NCBI GenBank assembly: GCA_945883755.1
Contig: CAMCXX010000008.1
Span: 1 to 34,978 of the forward strand
DNA length: 34,978 nt
Origin: Bifidobacterium breve
GTDB lineage: Bacteria > Actinomycetota > Actinomycetes > Nanopelagicales > Nanopelagicaceae
Direction: 5' to 3'
Shown here piece by piece: positions 9,340 through 19,730 of the stretch; the first letter of the stretch is position 1; each line of letters starts with the position of its first letter. Under the pieces are notes generated by a model. That model made no database searches. It saw nothing but the letters and a program-made list of their open reading frames with translations, and was not told the DNA's origin. A program made the translations under genes and the position numbers.

Positions 9340-11402
9340 TCCAATCTAGACCGGCCTGGAGCTCACTTGATGATGATGCAGTTCGGATTAGCCGAGCACT
9401 TGCCATGGATGCCGTACAGAAAGTTGGTAATGGACATCCAGGAACTGCAATGTCATTAGCGCCTGTTGCCTACACCTTATTTCAACGAGTTTTAAAGCAT
9501 GATCCAATTAACCCAAACTGGATAGCGAGAGATAGATTTATTCTCTCTTGCGGCCACTCCTCCTTAACCCTATATATCCAATTATTTCTCTCTGGTTATG
9601 GTGTTGAGTTATCTGATTTACAAAATTTCAGAACCTTCAACGCAGCCACTCCAGGGCATCCTGAATATGGACATACTGTTGGTGTTGAAACAACCACTGG
9701 CCCTTTAGGCCAAGGTGTTGCAAATGCGGTTGGTATGGCGATGGCCGCCCGGTATGAAAAAGGGTTGTTGGATCCAGATAACAAAACAGATATTTTTGAT
9801 CATAATATTTGGGTTATCTGTTCTGATGGTGATTTACAAGAGGGCGTTAGCGCAGAAGCCTCCTCCCTTGCCGGATTACAAGAGTTGGGCAATTTGAAGG
9901 TTATTTACGATGATAATCGAATCTCGATTGAGGGTGATACTCATGTCGCATTTAATGAAAATGTTTCTGATCGATATAGATCATATGGTTGGCATGTTAT
10001 CGAAGTAGATACTCAATCAAATGGTGATGTTGATCGCGAGAAATTAGAAAGCGCTATGGATCAAGCTTTAACCGAAAAGATCAAACCTGTTTTAATTAGA
10101 TTGCACTCTGTTATTGCTTGGCCAGCACCAAAAGCGCAAGGAACTGCCGAATCTCATGGATCAGCCTTGGGTGCGCAAGAGGTCGCTGCAACAAAGCGAG
10201 TTCTTGGTTTAAATCCAGATGAAAGCTTTGCTGTATCTGAAGCAATAATTGAACACACGCGAAAGGTAAAGGTTCGCGGAGCAGGCGCATACCACGCATG
10301 GGATGCAAAGTTTAAACAATGGCAAATTGATAATCCAATTCAAAATGCATTACTGGAACGAATCAGCAAAAAGAAATTACCAAAGGATTGGGCTGCGACT
10401 TTTCCGCAGTTCAGTACTGAAAAGGATATTGCCACTAGAGCAGCATCAGGATTGGTAATACAAGAGATTGCCAAAGCGCTTCCTGAATTTTGGGGAGGTT
10501 CTGCTGATCTAGCAGGTAGCAATAACACAACTATTGCAGGTGGTGGTTCCTTCCTGCCAGCCACTAGTTCAATGAAGGATGCAAATCCTTACGGTCGAGT
10601 AATCCACTTTGGTATCCGTGAACATGCCATGGGTGCAATTCTAAACGGCATTGCTTTACATGGAATGGCTAAACCTTACGCCGGCACATTTTTAGTCTTC
10701 AGTGATTACATGCGTGGTGCAGTTAGATTGTCAGCATTAATGAAGTTACCAGTTACCTATGTTTGGAGTCATGACTCAATTGGTTTAGGTGAGGATGGGC
10801 CAACTCATCAACCAGTTGAACACTTAGCTGCGCTACGTGCAATTCCAGGTCTATCAATTGTTCGGCCTGCAGATGCAAATGAGGTAAGCATTGCTTGGCG
10901 TGAAATCATAACCAGAGCCCTGCCAGTTGGTTTAGCTCTGTCAAGACAAAACCTTCCTGTAGTGGATCGAAAAAAATACAATTCTGCCGAAGGTGTTGCA
11001 AAAGGAGCGTATGTTCTCTTTGATACTTCTCCAGAGTTCTCCGTAATTTTAATTGCAACTGGCTCTGAGGTTTACCTGGCCCTACAAGCCCAAGATCAGT
11101 TGTTAAGTTCTGGAGTTAACTCAAGAGTTGTTAGTGCGCCGTGTCTTGAGTGGTTTACTGAACAAAGCCCCGATTATCAAGAGTCAGTACTGCCTAAAAC
11201 AGTTAAAGCCCGAGTAAGCATTGAGGCAGGAGTAGCAATGCCTTGGTACAAAATAATTGGAGATGCTGGCGTCGCGGTTGCCCTTGAACATTTCGGTGCC
11301 TCCGCCGATGCTAAACGCTTATTCAGAGAGTATGGCTTTACTCCCGAAAACATTGTCGCCTGCGCGATGGAGTCAATCAAAAAGACGCAGCTCAAGGATT
11401 AG
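9336..11402 (+). CDS. tkt: transketolase
   Basis: Transketolase moves two-carbon units between sugar phosphates using thiamine diphosphate in the non-oxidative pentose phosphate pathway. The 688-residue protein is full length. It shows GNGHPGTA with the conserved His34, the cofactor-binding motif SDGDLQEG at 163-170 followed by DDNRISIEGD, the central pyrimidine domain with FGIREHAMGA, and DGPTHQPVEH. The ATG at 9336 overlaps the ctaA stop by four bases. Transaldolase follows 17 bp downstream, so both rearrangement enzymes are made together. Confidence 0.97.
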   Translation: MIQSRPAWSSLDDDAVRISRALAMDAVQKVGNGHPGTAMSLAPVAYTLFQRVLKHDPINPNWIARDRFILSCGHSSLTLYIQLFLSGYGVELSDLQNFRTFNAATPGHPEYGHTVGVETTTGPLGQGVANAVGMAMAARYEKGLLDPDNKTDIFDHNIWVICSDGDLQEGVSAEASSLAGLQELGNLKVIYDDNRISIEGDTHVAFNENVSDRYRSYGWHVIEVDTQSNGDVDREKLESAMDQALTEKIKPVLIRLHSVIAWPAPKAQGTAESHGSALGAQEVAATKRVLGLNPDESFAVSEAIIEHTRKVKVRGAGAYHAWDAKFKQWQIDNPIQNALLERISKKKLPKDWAATFPQFSTEKDIATRAASGLVIQEIAKALPEFWGGSADLAGSNNTTIAGGGSFLPATSSMKDANPYGRVIHFGIREHAMGAILNGIALHGMAKPYAGTFLVFSDYMRGAVRLSALMKLPVTYVWSHDSIGLGEDGPTHQPVEHLAALRAIPGLSIVRPADANEVSIAWREIITRALPVGLALSRQNLPVVDRKKYNSAEGVAKGAYVLFDTSPEFSVILIATGSEVYLALQAQDQLLSSGVNSRVVSAPCLEWFTEQSPDYQESVLPKTVKARVSIEAGVAMPWYKIIGDAGVAVALEHFGASADAKRLFREYGFTPENIVACAMESIKKTQLKD

Positions 11403-11419
11403 AAAAGGATTAGTAAACG

Positions 11420-12499
11420 ATGAGCAATATTGCACAACAGATTCAAGCCGCTGGAGTTTCCATTTGGCTTGATGATCTGTCGAGAGAGAGATTGATCAAT
11501 GGCTCTCTTAAAGATTTAATTGAGAACGAGGTGATTCGAGGCGTTACTACTAATCCAAGTATCTTTAATAACGCGATAAGCAAATCAGATCTTTATGTGA
11601 ATAGCATTAAATCCATGAGTGATAAATCAATTGATCAAATAATCTCGACCTTAACCTGCGATGATGTATCAAAAGCTTGTGATCTTTTTTCAAATCTTTA
11701 TCGTGAAAGCAAAGGTCAAGATGGTCGGGTTTCGATTGAGGTAGATCCGCGATTTGCCCGTGACACTAAAGCAACTATTGATCAAGGAGCTTTACTATGG
11801 CAGGAGATAAATAAACCAAATTTGCTGATCAAAGTACCTGCAACAAAGGAGGGATTGCCGGCTATCTCGGCGCTGATCGGTATGGGAATTAGTGTGAATG
11901 TAACTTTGATCTTCTCACTTACGCGATACCGCGAGGTACTTGATGCTTACGCTGCCGGATTGAAGATCGCAGCTAATGCGGCTTTGGATTTGAGTAAGAT
12001 TTTTTCAGTCGCCTCTTTTTTTATTAGTCGAATCGATACCGAGGTTGATAAATCACTTCCAAATGATTCTCCGCTTAGAGGTACGGCAGCGATTGCAAAT
12101 GCGATTTTGGCTTATCAGTACTTTGCTGAATTTACGCTAACCTCTCAATGGAAATCTCTGCAAGGTAATGGCGCAAATTTACAACGCCCATTGTGGGCAT
12201 CAACTGGTGTGAAGGATCCAGCATATGATCCCACTCGCTACGTTATGCAGCTCATCGCATCTAATTGTGTGAATACAATGCCAGAAGCAACCCTAAATGA
12301 GGTTTTACAAAATGGTGTTTTTGTTGGCGATACCATTTCTTCAAATTATCAAAATGCAAAAGCTGTTATGGCAAAGATAGCGCTATCTGGAATAGATCTA
12401 GAGAAAATTACAAACTTTCTTGAGATTGATGGTGTGAGCAAGTTTGAAGCGGCCTGGTTTGAATTGATTGATTCGGTTCGAATTATTGCGGGAAGATAG
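11420..12499 (+). CDS. tal: transaldolase
   Basis: Transaldolase transfers a dihydroxyacetone unit between sugar phosphates and links the pentose phosphate pathway to glycolysis. The 359-residue protein is the long actinobacterial form. Its active-site lysine is Lys138 in LLIKVPAT, and GVTTNPSIF at 41-49 and the late RPLWASTGVKDP segment are family signatures. An AAAGGAT purine stretch upstream of ATG 11420 can act as the ribosome-binding site. It ends exactly one base before pgi. In many actinobacteria zwf, opcA and pgl follow near here; they are missing from this window. Confidence 0.96.
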   Translation: MSNIAQQIQAAGVSIWLDDLSRERLINGSLKDLIENEVIRGVTTNPSIFNNAISKSDLYVNSIKSMSDKSIDQIISTLTCDDVSKACDLFSNLYRESKGQDGRVSIEVDPRFARDTKATIDQGALLWQEINKPNLLIKVPATKEGLPAISALIGMGISVNVTLIFSLTRYREVLDAYAAGLKIAANAALDLSKIFSVASFFISRIDTEVDKSLPNDSPLRGTAAIANAILAYQYFAEFTLTSQWKSLQGNGANLQRPLWASTGVKDPAYDPTRYVMQLIASNCVNTMPEATLNEVLQNGVFVGDTISSNYQNAKAVMAKIALSGIDLEKITNFLEIDGVSKFEAAWFELIDSVRIIAGR

Positions 12500-14020
12500 A
12501 TGAAGATCAGCGGTAAATTGTTAGATCAGATCGATCCCAAGATAGTTGCGGAGTTGATTGAGATCTCAGGTCGAATTTCGAGAAAAGATCCCACGATCTG
12601 GGGGGATGCAGCCACCGCTGAGGCGAAGCTTCGATTAAATTGGGTTGACCTTCCATCTAGCTCTCGCGAGTTATTGCCGCAATTAGATGCAATTTCTGCG
12701 TGGGCGCGTACTCGCTCATTAACTCAAGTTGTTTTATGTGGAATGGGTGGATCATCCTTGGCACCAGAGGTGATCGCAAATACCTATAAAAAAAATTTAA
12801 CCATCTTAGATTCAACTGATCCAACACAGATTTCTAATGCAACTCCTAACGATCTCACTTCAACCTTAATCATCATCGCCTCTAAATCTGGTGCAACTAT
12901 TGAAACTAGATCCCAAATGGCGTTCTTTGAAGAGAGAATCTCATTAGCCAACCTGAACGCAGCGGATCATTTTGTAATTGTTACAGATCCTGGATCGGCG
13001 TTGGATTCTGATGCCCGATCTAAAGGATATAAAGTTGTAAACGCAGATCCTAAAGTTGGGGGGCGATTTAGCGCTCTTAGTGCATATGGTTTACTTCCAG
13101 CGGCTCTAATCGGCATAGATGTAAGTTCACTTCTTGATGATGCACTCATCGCATCAAAACTCTTTGTCGGTGAGCAATCCCCTGCTGCGTTGATTGCCGC
13201 TGCAATCTATCAATCCCCTTCTCAATTTGTAACATTTACCAAGAATAAATCCACACTTCCCCGAATCGAAGATTGGATCGAACAACTTATCGCAGAATCA
13301 ACTGGCAAGGATGGCAAAGGTAAATTACCGATCATTAATGAATCAGCTGCGCAAGTAAAATTTGGAACAAGCATTGGTTTTGCAGCGGGTGATTATGATT
13401 TGGTTGTCGAAGCAGATCTTGGTGCGCAGTTTATCTTGTGGGAGTGGGTGACAGCTCTTCTCTCATACCTCCTAAAGGTGGATCCGTTCAATCAACCAAA
13501 TGTTGCAGAGGCTAAGGAACAGACCAATTCCATTATTAAAAAGGGCAACTTTGCCTATCCCGATGATTTAAAGGTTTTCGAAGATGATGATCTCCAACTT
13601 TACTCAAATAGAGATGTGAGATCTCTGGCTGATTTCCTTCAGGTTAAGTGTGGTTACTTCGCAGTTATGGCATACCTGACCCGTACTGAAAATGATTTGG
13701 TAACACAAACCAACCAGTTGATCACTACCATCACTGGAACCGCCACTACCTTTGGTTGGGGACCGCGCTTTTTACATTCAACTGGTCAATTTCATAAAGG
13801 TGGTAGCGCTAATGGCGCATTTATTCAGATTACATCTGCCGCTGATGTGGATCTGCCAATCCCTGGCGCGCAATTAACATTTAAGGAGTTAATCTCCGCT
13901 CAAGCGATTGGTGATGCGGCTGCACTTAAACAGCGAGATTATCCATTTTTACAGATTCACTTAAAAAAAGGGCAGATAGGCACTAGAAAATTAATTGAAG
14001 TTTTAAAGAAAATTAATTAA
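12500..14020 (+). CDS. pgi: glucose-6-phosphate isomerase
   Basis: Phosphoglucose isomerase interconverts glucose 6-phosphate and fructose 6-phosphate. The 506-residue protein has the two SIS sugar-phosphate folds: CGMGGSSLAPEV around 80-91, the phosphate loop SKSGAT at 128-133, KVGGRFSALSAYGL, and the C-terminal STGQFHKGGSANGAF. It is the divergent actinobacterial branch rather than the enterobacterial type. The gene abuts tal with no spacer and its stop codon overlaps that of the convergent rbpA by four bases. I see no hairpin terminator at this junction. Confidence 0.93.
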   Translation: MKISGKLLDQIDPKIVAELIEISGRISRKDPTIWGDAATAEAKLRLNWVDLPSSSRELLPQLDAISAWARTRSLTQVVLCGMGGSSLAPEVIANTYKKNLTILDSTDPTQISNATPNDLTSTLIIIASKSGATIETRSQMAFFEERISLANLNAADHFVIVTDPGSALDSDARSKGYKVVNADPKVGGRFSALSAYGLLPAALIGIDVSSLLDDALIASKLFVGEQSPAALIAAAIYQSPSQFVTFTKNKSTLPRIEDWIEQLIAESTGKDGKGKLPIINESAAQVKFGTSIGFAAGDYDLVVEADLGAQFILWEWVTALLSYLLKVDPFNQPNVAEAKEQTNSIIKKGNFAYPDDLKVFEDDDLQLYSNRDVRSLADFLQVKCGYFAVMAYLTRTENDLVTQTNQLITTITGTATTFGWGPRFLHSTGQFHKGGSANGAFIQITSAADVDLPIPGAQLTFKELISAQAIGDAAALKQRDYPFLQIHLKKGQIGTRKLIEVLKKIN

Positions 14021-14358
14021 TCATCACCTTGCATTTTTTTAATGGCGTTATCAAGAATCTTTGTCGCTTCAGCTTCGGTGCGTCTTTCCTTTACATAAGC
14101 TAAGTGAGTTTTATAAGGCTCATTTTTTACCGGCAGCGGTGGCTTGTTCTTGTCTCTGCCAGCTGGGAAACCGCATCTAGGACAATCCCATTCAGCTGGA
14201 ATCTCAACGGTGCCATCTTCGGCAAAGGAGGGTTTCGTCTCATGACCATTTGCACACCAGTAAGAGATGCGAAAACGTGCAATTGCTTCGCCGCGTTCTG
14301 CTTCGCCCATTGGGCCAGCACCAACACGTGATCCTCTAATTGCACTTCCACCAGCCAT
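14017..14358 (-). CDS. rbpA: RbpA, RNA polymerase-binding transcription activator
   Basis: RbpA is an actinobacteria-specific protein that binds RNA polymerase and the principal sigma factor and stabilises open promoter complexes. The 113-residue protein has the N-terminal IRGSR tail, a core with Cys35, His39, Cys59 and Cys62 (WCANGHE ... WDCPRCG) that matches the zinc-type RbpA of Streptomyces, and the C-terminal sigma-binding helix KTHLAYVKERRTEAEATKIL. An AGGGAG ribosome-binding site precedes ATG 14358. It lies 33 bp after secG at the end of the gap-pgk-tpiA-secG run and overlaps pgi at the 3' end. Confidence 0.9.
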   Translation of the reverse strand: MAGGSAIRGSRVGAGPMGEAERGEAIARFRISYWCANGHETKPSFAEDGTVEIPAEWDCPRCGFPAGRDKNKPPLPVKNEPYKTHLAYVKERRTEAEATKILDNAIKKMQGDD

Positions 14359-14391
14359 CTTTACTCCCTTGTTACTTTAATCGGATTTGAA

Positions 14392-14619
14392 TTACTTTAA
14401 CAATAAACTTAATGCGATCACAGTTGCTAGCCATAAGCCACCAACCACAATTGTTATTCGATCCAAGTTCTTCTCTACTACTGATGAACCGCCATATGTT
14501 GAAGATACGCCACCGCCAAAGAGGTCAGATAATCCTGAACCTTTTCCCTTGTGCAGAAGAACCAAAACAATCATCAGCACGCTAGTAAGAATCAGCAGAA
14601 TTGACAGTCCTAACTCCAT
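14392..14619 (-). CDS. secG: SecG, preprotein translocase subunit
   Basis: SecG is the small third subunit of the SecYEG channel and aids protein export. The 75-residue protein has two membrane helices (about 2-20 and 52-73) joined by a glycine- and serine-rich loop, with the conserved LLHKGKGSGLSDLFGGG motif between them. A GGTGAG ribosome-binding site precedes the ATG. Its position after tpiA, with a 93-bp gap, is the usual actinobacterial and firmicute context. I see no RNA gene in the gap before it. Confidence 0.94.
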   Translation of the reverse strand: MELGLSILLILTSVLMIVLVLLHKGKGSGLSDLFGGGVSSTYGGSSVVEKNLDRITIVVGGLWLATVIALSLLLK

Positions 14620-14712
14620 TTACTCACCCTCACAATATATTGAGTTTAACTTGAATACCAAGGTTGATAAGGATACTAGATCTCAACGCTGATAACCCCA
14701 TTAATGCGCGAT

Positions 14713-15504
14713 CTAGCTTACCTTCGGCACGCTTTGTACGCGATGGAACTTGCAGATTCGGGCAAACTCCTCGGGATCAAGCGAGGCGCCACCAACTAAA
14801 GCGCCATCAACATCATCCTCTCGCATTATCTCGAGAATATTGATTGATTTAACTGAACCACCATAGAGAATTCGACAATTATCTGCAATCTCATCACTAC
14901 CTATTTTTCGTAGCTCATTTCTTATCGCCCCACAAACTTCCTGAGCATCCTCAGGGGTTGCAGTTTTGCCAGTGCCAATTGCCCATACTGGTTCATATGC
15001 AATCGTGATCTTTTTTAAATCTGGTTTATGGAAACCTTTTAGCGCTCCACGAAGTTGATTTAAAACATAATTAATCTGTTCTCCAGATTCGCGAATTGCT
15101 AATTCCTCGCCAATGCAAAGAATCGGTTTTAACTCATTAGCTAACGCGGCTTTGATTTTGCTGTTTATTAATAAATCATCCTCGTTGTGATTTGCACGTC
15201 GTTCGCTATGGCCAATAACAACGTAGGTACAGCCAATCTTCGCCAACATTGATCCGGAGATCTCTCCTGTGTATGCCCCTAAAGCGGCTGCGGAGATATC
15301 CTGAGCGCCATACGTAAGTCGTAATCGATCCCCATCAACTAAGGTTTGAACAGAACGCAGATCGGTAAATGGTGGTACAACAACAACTTCAACCGCATCA
15401 TGATCGCGATCCTCCAAGGAGTAAGCTAATTTCTGTGTAACCGCAATTGCTTCGAGATGGTTCAAATTCATCTTCCAATTACCCACGATTAATGGTTTAC
15501 GCAT
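14713..15504 (-). CDS. tpiA: triosephosphate isomerase
   Basis: TpiA interconverts dihydroxyacetone phosphate and glyceraldehyde 3-phosphate. All catalytic residues are visible in the 263-residue chain: Lys11 in GNWKMN, His99 in VVIGHSERR and Glu171 in [14 protein letters not shown], whose following residues form the mobile loop 6. The phosphate-binding GGSV and GALVGGASL motifs close the barrel. The start overlaps the end of pgk by 8 bp, pointing to translational coupling in the glycolytic operon. Confidence 0.97.
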   Translation of the reverse strand: MRKPLIVGNWKMNLNHLEAIAVTQKLAYSLEDRDHDAVEVVVVPPFTDLRSVQTLVDGDRLRLTYGAQDISAAALGAYTGEISGSMLAKIGCTYVVIGHSERRANHNEDDLLINSKIKAALANELKPILCIGEELAIRESGEQINYVLNQLRGALKGFHKPDLKKITIAYEPVWAIGTGKTATPEDAQEVCGAIRNELRKIGSDEIADNCRILYGGSVKSINILEIMREDDVDGALVGGASLDPEEFARICKFHRVQSVPKVS

Positions 15505-16696
15505 CTCTCCCCTGACTTAAAGCAACTAGGCCTGGCAGCTCTTTACCTTCTAAGTACTCGAGCGAGGCGCCACCACCAGTTGAAATATAACCAAAGGAAC
15601 TCTCTTTGAAGCCTAATTGTCGAACCGCCGAGGCCGAGTCGCCACCGCCGACAACAGATAAACCAGAAACCTCTGTTAACGCTTGCGCAATCACCTTGGT
15701 TCCATTTGAGAAGTTCGCAAACTCAAATACTCCCATTGGCCCATTCCAGAAAACAGTTTTACATTTAACTATCTCGCGAGCAAACTCTTGCGCACTCTTC
15801 TCACCAATATCTAAGCCCATTTGATCAGATGGAATTGCATCTGTAGATACCAATGTCGCAACCGCTTGATCGGAGAATTCAGGACCCACAAAGATATCGG
15901 TTGGCAGAAGGATCTTTACTCCCAAAGATTGAGCCCGTTCAAGGAGCTCGCTAACCACTTGGAATAGATCAGGTTCAACTAGAGATTTTCCAATCTCCTT
16001 ACCCTGTGCTGCTAAGAAGGTAAAAACCATTCCGCCGCCAATGGCAATTAAATCAACTTTATTTAAAAGATTTGAAATAACCGCAATCTTGTCTGAGACC
16101 TTAGCGCCGCCAAGAACCACGCCATATGGACGTGCAGGTTGATCTGTCAATCTCTCAAGCACCTTAATCTCAGCTGAAACGAGTTCACCTGCAGCGTTTG
16201 GTAACAGTTTTGCTAATTCATATACCGATGCATGTTTTCGGTGGACAGCACCAAATCCATCACCAATGTAAAGATCACCATATGTACTCAACTCTTTAGC
16301 CAATGCTTCGCGAAGCTTTTCATCCTTGCTAGTTTCTGCCTCTTCAAATCTGATATTTTCAAGAAGAAGTATTTGCTTAGCTTTTAAGGCTCGAGCATCT
16401 TGTGATTGACCACGAATTTCTCCATTGAACTCAACTGGCGTATCAAGTAATTTTGATAATCTCTTTGCCACAGGAGCCAAGGACAATTCCGCTGAAACCA
16501 CCCCTTTAGGTCTACCTAAGTGCGCGATGATTACAATTGAGCAATCCGCAGCTAACAACCGCTTGATTGTTGGAAGCGAGGCCACAATTCGGCCATCATC
16601 TACTATCTCTCCATTTTTAATTGGAACATTAAAATCACACCTCAAGATCACCTTTGAGGAGTTCAAATTTAAATCGTTGAGATCTTTTACGCTCAT
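15497..16696 (-). CDS. pgk: phosphoglycerate kinase
   Basis: Pgk transfers phosphate from 1,3-bisphosphoglycerate to ADP. The 399-residue protein has the substrate-binding [11 protein letters not shown] and AHLGRPKG motifs in the N-terminal domain, the GGAKVSDK hinge region, and the nucleotide-binding GPMGVFE and GGGDSASAV motifs in the C-terminal domain. It lies 6 bp after gap and overlaps tpiA by 8 bp. No unusual features are visible. Confidence 0.97.
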   Translation of the reverse strand: MSVKDLNDLNLNSSKVILRCDFNVPIKNGEIVDDGRIVASLPTIKRLLAADCSIVIIAHLGRPKGVVSAELSLAPVAKRLSKLLDTPVEFNGEIRGQSQDARALKAKQILLLENIRFEEAETSKDEKLREALAKELSTYGDLYIGDGFGAVHRKHASVYELAKLLPNAAGELVSAEIKVLERLTDQPARPYGVVLGGAKVSDKIAVISNLLNKVDLIAIGGGMVFTFLAAQGKEIGKSLVEPDLFQVVSELLERAQSLGVKILLPTDIFVGPEFSDQAVATLVSTDAIPSDQMGLDIGEKSAQEFAREIVKCKTVFWNGPMGVFEFANFSNGTKVIAQALTEVSGLSVVGGGDSASAVRQLGFKESSFGYISTGGGASLEYLEGKELPGLVALSQGRDA

Positions 16697-16702
16697 TAAG
16701 AT

Positions 16703-17716
<1,014 letters not shown>

Positions 17717-17748
17717 TTATTTACTTTACGAAAGATGATGAACTTCAA

Positions 17749-17776
17749 TTCACTGCATTGTGAAGAGGTAATCTTA
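17749..17776 (-). promoter_or_regulatory. probable gap promoter with inverted repeat at the start site
   Basis: On the minus strand TGATAAGAT contains an extended -10 box, with TAAGAT at 17771-17776. Transcription would begin near 17764. Exactly there starts TTCACAATGCAGTGAA (17764 down to 17749), a perfect TTCAC-N6-GTGAA inverted repeat. A weak TTAATC lies 17 bases upstream of the -10 box. The repeat is placed as a repressor operator would be, or it could form a short hairpin at the mRNA 5' end. Confidence 0.4.
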
Positions 17777-17795
17777 TCAGGCGAAAAGAGCTTGA

Positions 17796-18773
17796 TTAAT
17801 TCAGTAGATCTGGACTAACACTCGCTTCGGTATCTGGTATTCCGAGATCTCGTGCACGTTTATCAGCCATCGCCAATAATCTTCTTATTCGCCCAGCTAT
17901 GGCATCTTTAGTCATCGGCGGTGAAGCCAATGAACCTAGCTCCTCTAAACTGGCTTGCCCATGATTTACCCGTAACTCCCCCGCCTCTTTTAGGTGGATA
18001 GGAATTGCCGGACCAAGAATCTCCATCGCTCTTTGAACACGTGCAGATGCTGCAACTGCAGCACGTGCCGATCTGCGCAGATTTGCATCATCAAAATTTG
18101 CCAATCGATTTGCAGTAGCACGCACCTCGCGACGCATTCTGCGCTCTTCCCATGCTAGAACAGTTTCATGAGCACCTAATCTAGTAAGCAGTGCACCGAT
18201 TGCGTCGCCATCACGAATGACAACTCGATCAACATTTCTTACCTCACGCGCCTTTGCAGTAATACCCAACCGGCGCGCAGCTCCCACTAATGCAAGTGCT
18301 GCCTCGGGTCCTGGGCAGGTGATCTCAAGAGCTGATGATCTGCCAGGTTCAGTTAATGAACCATGCGCAAGAAAGGCCCCTCGCCAAGCCGCCTCTGAAT
18401 CGCAAATTGCAGCGGAAACTACTTGAGGTGGCAAACCTCTGATTGGTCGATTGTTTGAATCAACTAAACCTGTTTGTCTGGCTAGCGCATCACCATCAGC
18501 AACCACCCGAACGATGTATCTGCTGCCTTTACGAATGCCACTAGCGGATACAACTGATAACTCACTTTCGTGACCGAAAACCTCTGCGATATCTTTACGT
18601 AATCTGCGAGCAACCTGTGCAGTATCTAGCTCTACCTCAATATTTATCTTTCCCGCAGCGATGTGCAAACCTCCGGCAAAACGCAATAATGCTGAAACCT
18701 CCGCTTTGCGGCAACAAGGTTTTGTAACGGAGAGTCTGCTCAGCTCATCCTTCACCGCTTCAGTCATCGCCAT
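17796..18773 (-). CDS. whiA: WhiA, sporulation-type DNA-binding regulator
   Basis: WhiA combines a degenerate LAGLIDADG homing-endonuclease fold with a C-terminal helix-turn-helix. In streptomycetes it activates sporulation septation genes, but it is conserved in nearly all Gram-positive bacteria. The N-terminal part includes [19 protein letters not shown]. The C-terminal helices contain [33 protein letters not shown] and a final [12 protein letters not shown] tail. The frame is open to 18857, but that start lies inside yvcK and adds 28 residues of no family character. The ATG at 18773, four bases after the yvcK stop, gives [14 protein letters not shown], the normal beginning. The usual yvcK-whiA-rapZ linkage is kept. 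Confidence 0.93.
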   Translation of the reverse strand: MAMTEAVKDELSRLSVTKPCCRKAEVSALLRFAGGLHIAAGKINIEVELDTAQVARRLRKDIAEVFGHESELSVVSASGIRKGSRYIVRVVADGDALARQTGLVDSNNRPIRGLPPQVVSAAICDSEAAWRGAFLAHGSLTEPGRSSALEITCPGPEAALALVGAARRLGITAKAREVRNVDRVVIRDGDAIGALLTRLGAHETVLAWEERRMRREVRATANRLANFDDANLRRSARAAVAASARVQRAMEILGPAIPIHLKEAGELRVNHGQASLEELGSLASPPMTKDAIAGRIRRLLAMADKRARDLGIPDTEASVSPDLLN

Positions 18774-18777
18774 GAGA

Positions 18778-19728
18778 TTATCTAAGCAGATTCTCTTGCA
18801 AAATGTGGCGGATAGCTGAAGATAATTTCTTCGGATCATGGTGGAATGTTTGTTCATTTTCTGCTAAGTCAAAGGCAACAACCTGTCCACCGCAGGATTC
18901 AACTAATCTTTCAAATACCGAGTTATTAGTATTTATGCTTTGATCGACAAGGGCATAATCAAACTTTAAATTTGGTAGATGCTTTAAAACAAATTGTAAA
19001 TGATCAGTTAATGATAAATCTGCATACTCCTCCGATGTTGTTGGATCCGGCAGATTAAAGATCAAAATCTTCTTCGCTTTTGCGGTGTTGATCGCATCTG
19101 CTTGCTCTTCTAAAAGAAAATGTGGCATCACACTTGAAAGCCACGAACCAGGGCCTACAGTGATCCAATCAGCATCACTTAAAGCAGTGATGGCCTCTGG
19201 CGTTGCCTTTGGTTTAGATGGAATTATGCGAAGTTGGGAAACCTCACCTCTTGCTGCTGCAACCTCAATTTGCCCCTGTACAGTTTTTACTTTACCTTTT
19301 TCATTAAATGTAGCTTCGATGTCCAAAGGCTCGAGCGCCATGGGTAAAACTCTTCCGACTACTTGCAGTAAATCGCCTACTCGAGCTAAGCCCTTTACTG
19401 GATCACCATCTCTATCCCACAAAGCGGTGAGCAGTAAATTTCCAATTGCATGGTTATCCATTGGACCATCACTGGTAAATCGATACTGCATTATCTCTGC
19501 CCAACTTTTGCCCCAATCATCATCGCTGCACAGGGCGGCAAGTGCCATTCGTAAATCACCGGGTGGAAGTGAGTTGAACTCACTTCGTAATCTGCCCGAG
19601 GAGCCACCATTATCAGCGACAGTCACAATTGCAGTGACCTCATTTGTTATATCCCGCATTGCCGATAATGTTGCAGCTAAACCATGCCCACCACCTAAAC
19701 AAACAATCTTTTGATTTGTTAGTGGCAA
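18778..19728 (-). CDS. yvcK: YvcK/CofD-like gluconeogenesis factor
   Basis: This is a YvcK (GlmR/CuvA-type) protein of the CofD-like fold. Such proteins bind UDP-sugars and affect cell-wall precursor supply and growth on gluconeogenic carbon. The 316-residue chain has the N-terminal [14 protein letters not shown] loop, [27 protein letters not shown], and the later [16 protein letters not shown] motif. It starts 2 bp after rapZ and stops 4 bp before the likely whiA start. Its operon with rapZ and whiA is conserved from firmicutes to actinobacteria, although the biochemical link between the three is not settled. Confidence 0.93.
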   Translation of the reverse strand: MPLTNQKIVCLGGGHGLAATLSAMRDITNEVTAIVTVADNGGSSGRLRSEFNSLPPGDLRMALAALCSDDDWGKSWAEIMQYRFTSDGPMDNHAIGNLLLTALWDRDGDPVKGLARVGDLLQVVGRVLPMALEPLDIEATFNEKGKVKTVQGQIEVAAARGEVSQLRIIPSKPKATPEAITALSDADWITVGPGSWLSSVMPHFLLEEQADAINTAKAKKILIFNLPDPTTSEEYADLSLTDHLQFVLKHLPNLKFDYALVDQSINTNNSVFERLVESCGGQVVAFDLAENEQTFHHDPKKLSSAIRHILQENLLR

Positions 19729-19730
19729 GA

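Noticed and set aside
14620-14712. Search for a small RNA, tRNA or promoter in the secG-tpiA gap
   Set aside because: There is no tRNA-like T-arm or hairpin. A TTGGTA-16-TATATT pair exists, but it would start transcription inside the secG ribosome-binding site.
17796-18773. whiA as evidence of sporulation or horizontal transfer
   Set aside because: WhiA is widespread in non-sporulating Gram-positive bacteria and sits in its standard context, so neither reading is needed.
19085-19714. A 209-codon plus-strand open frame inside yvcK
   Set aside because: It lies wholly antisense to a well-conserved yvcK, resembles no known family and has the low-complexity serine/proline composition of shadow frames.
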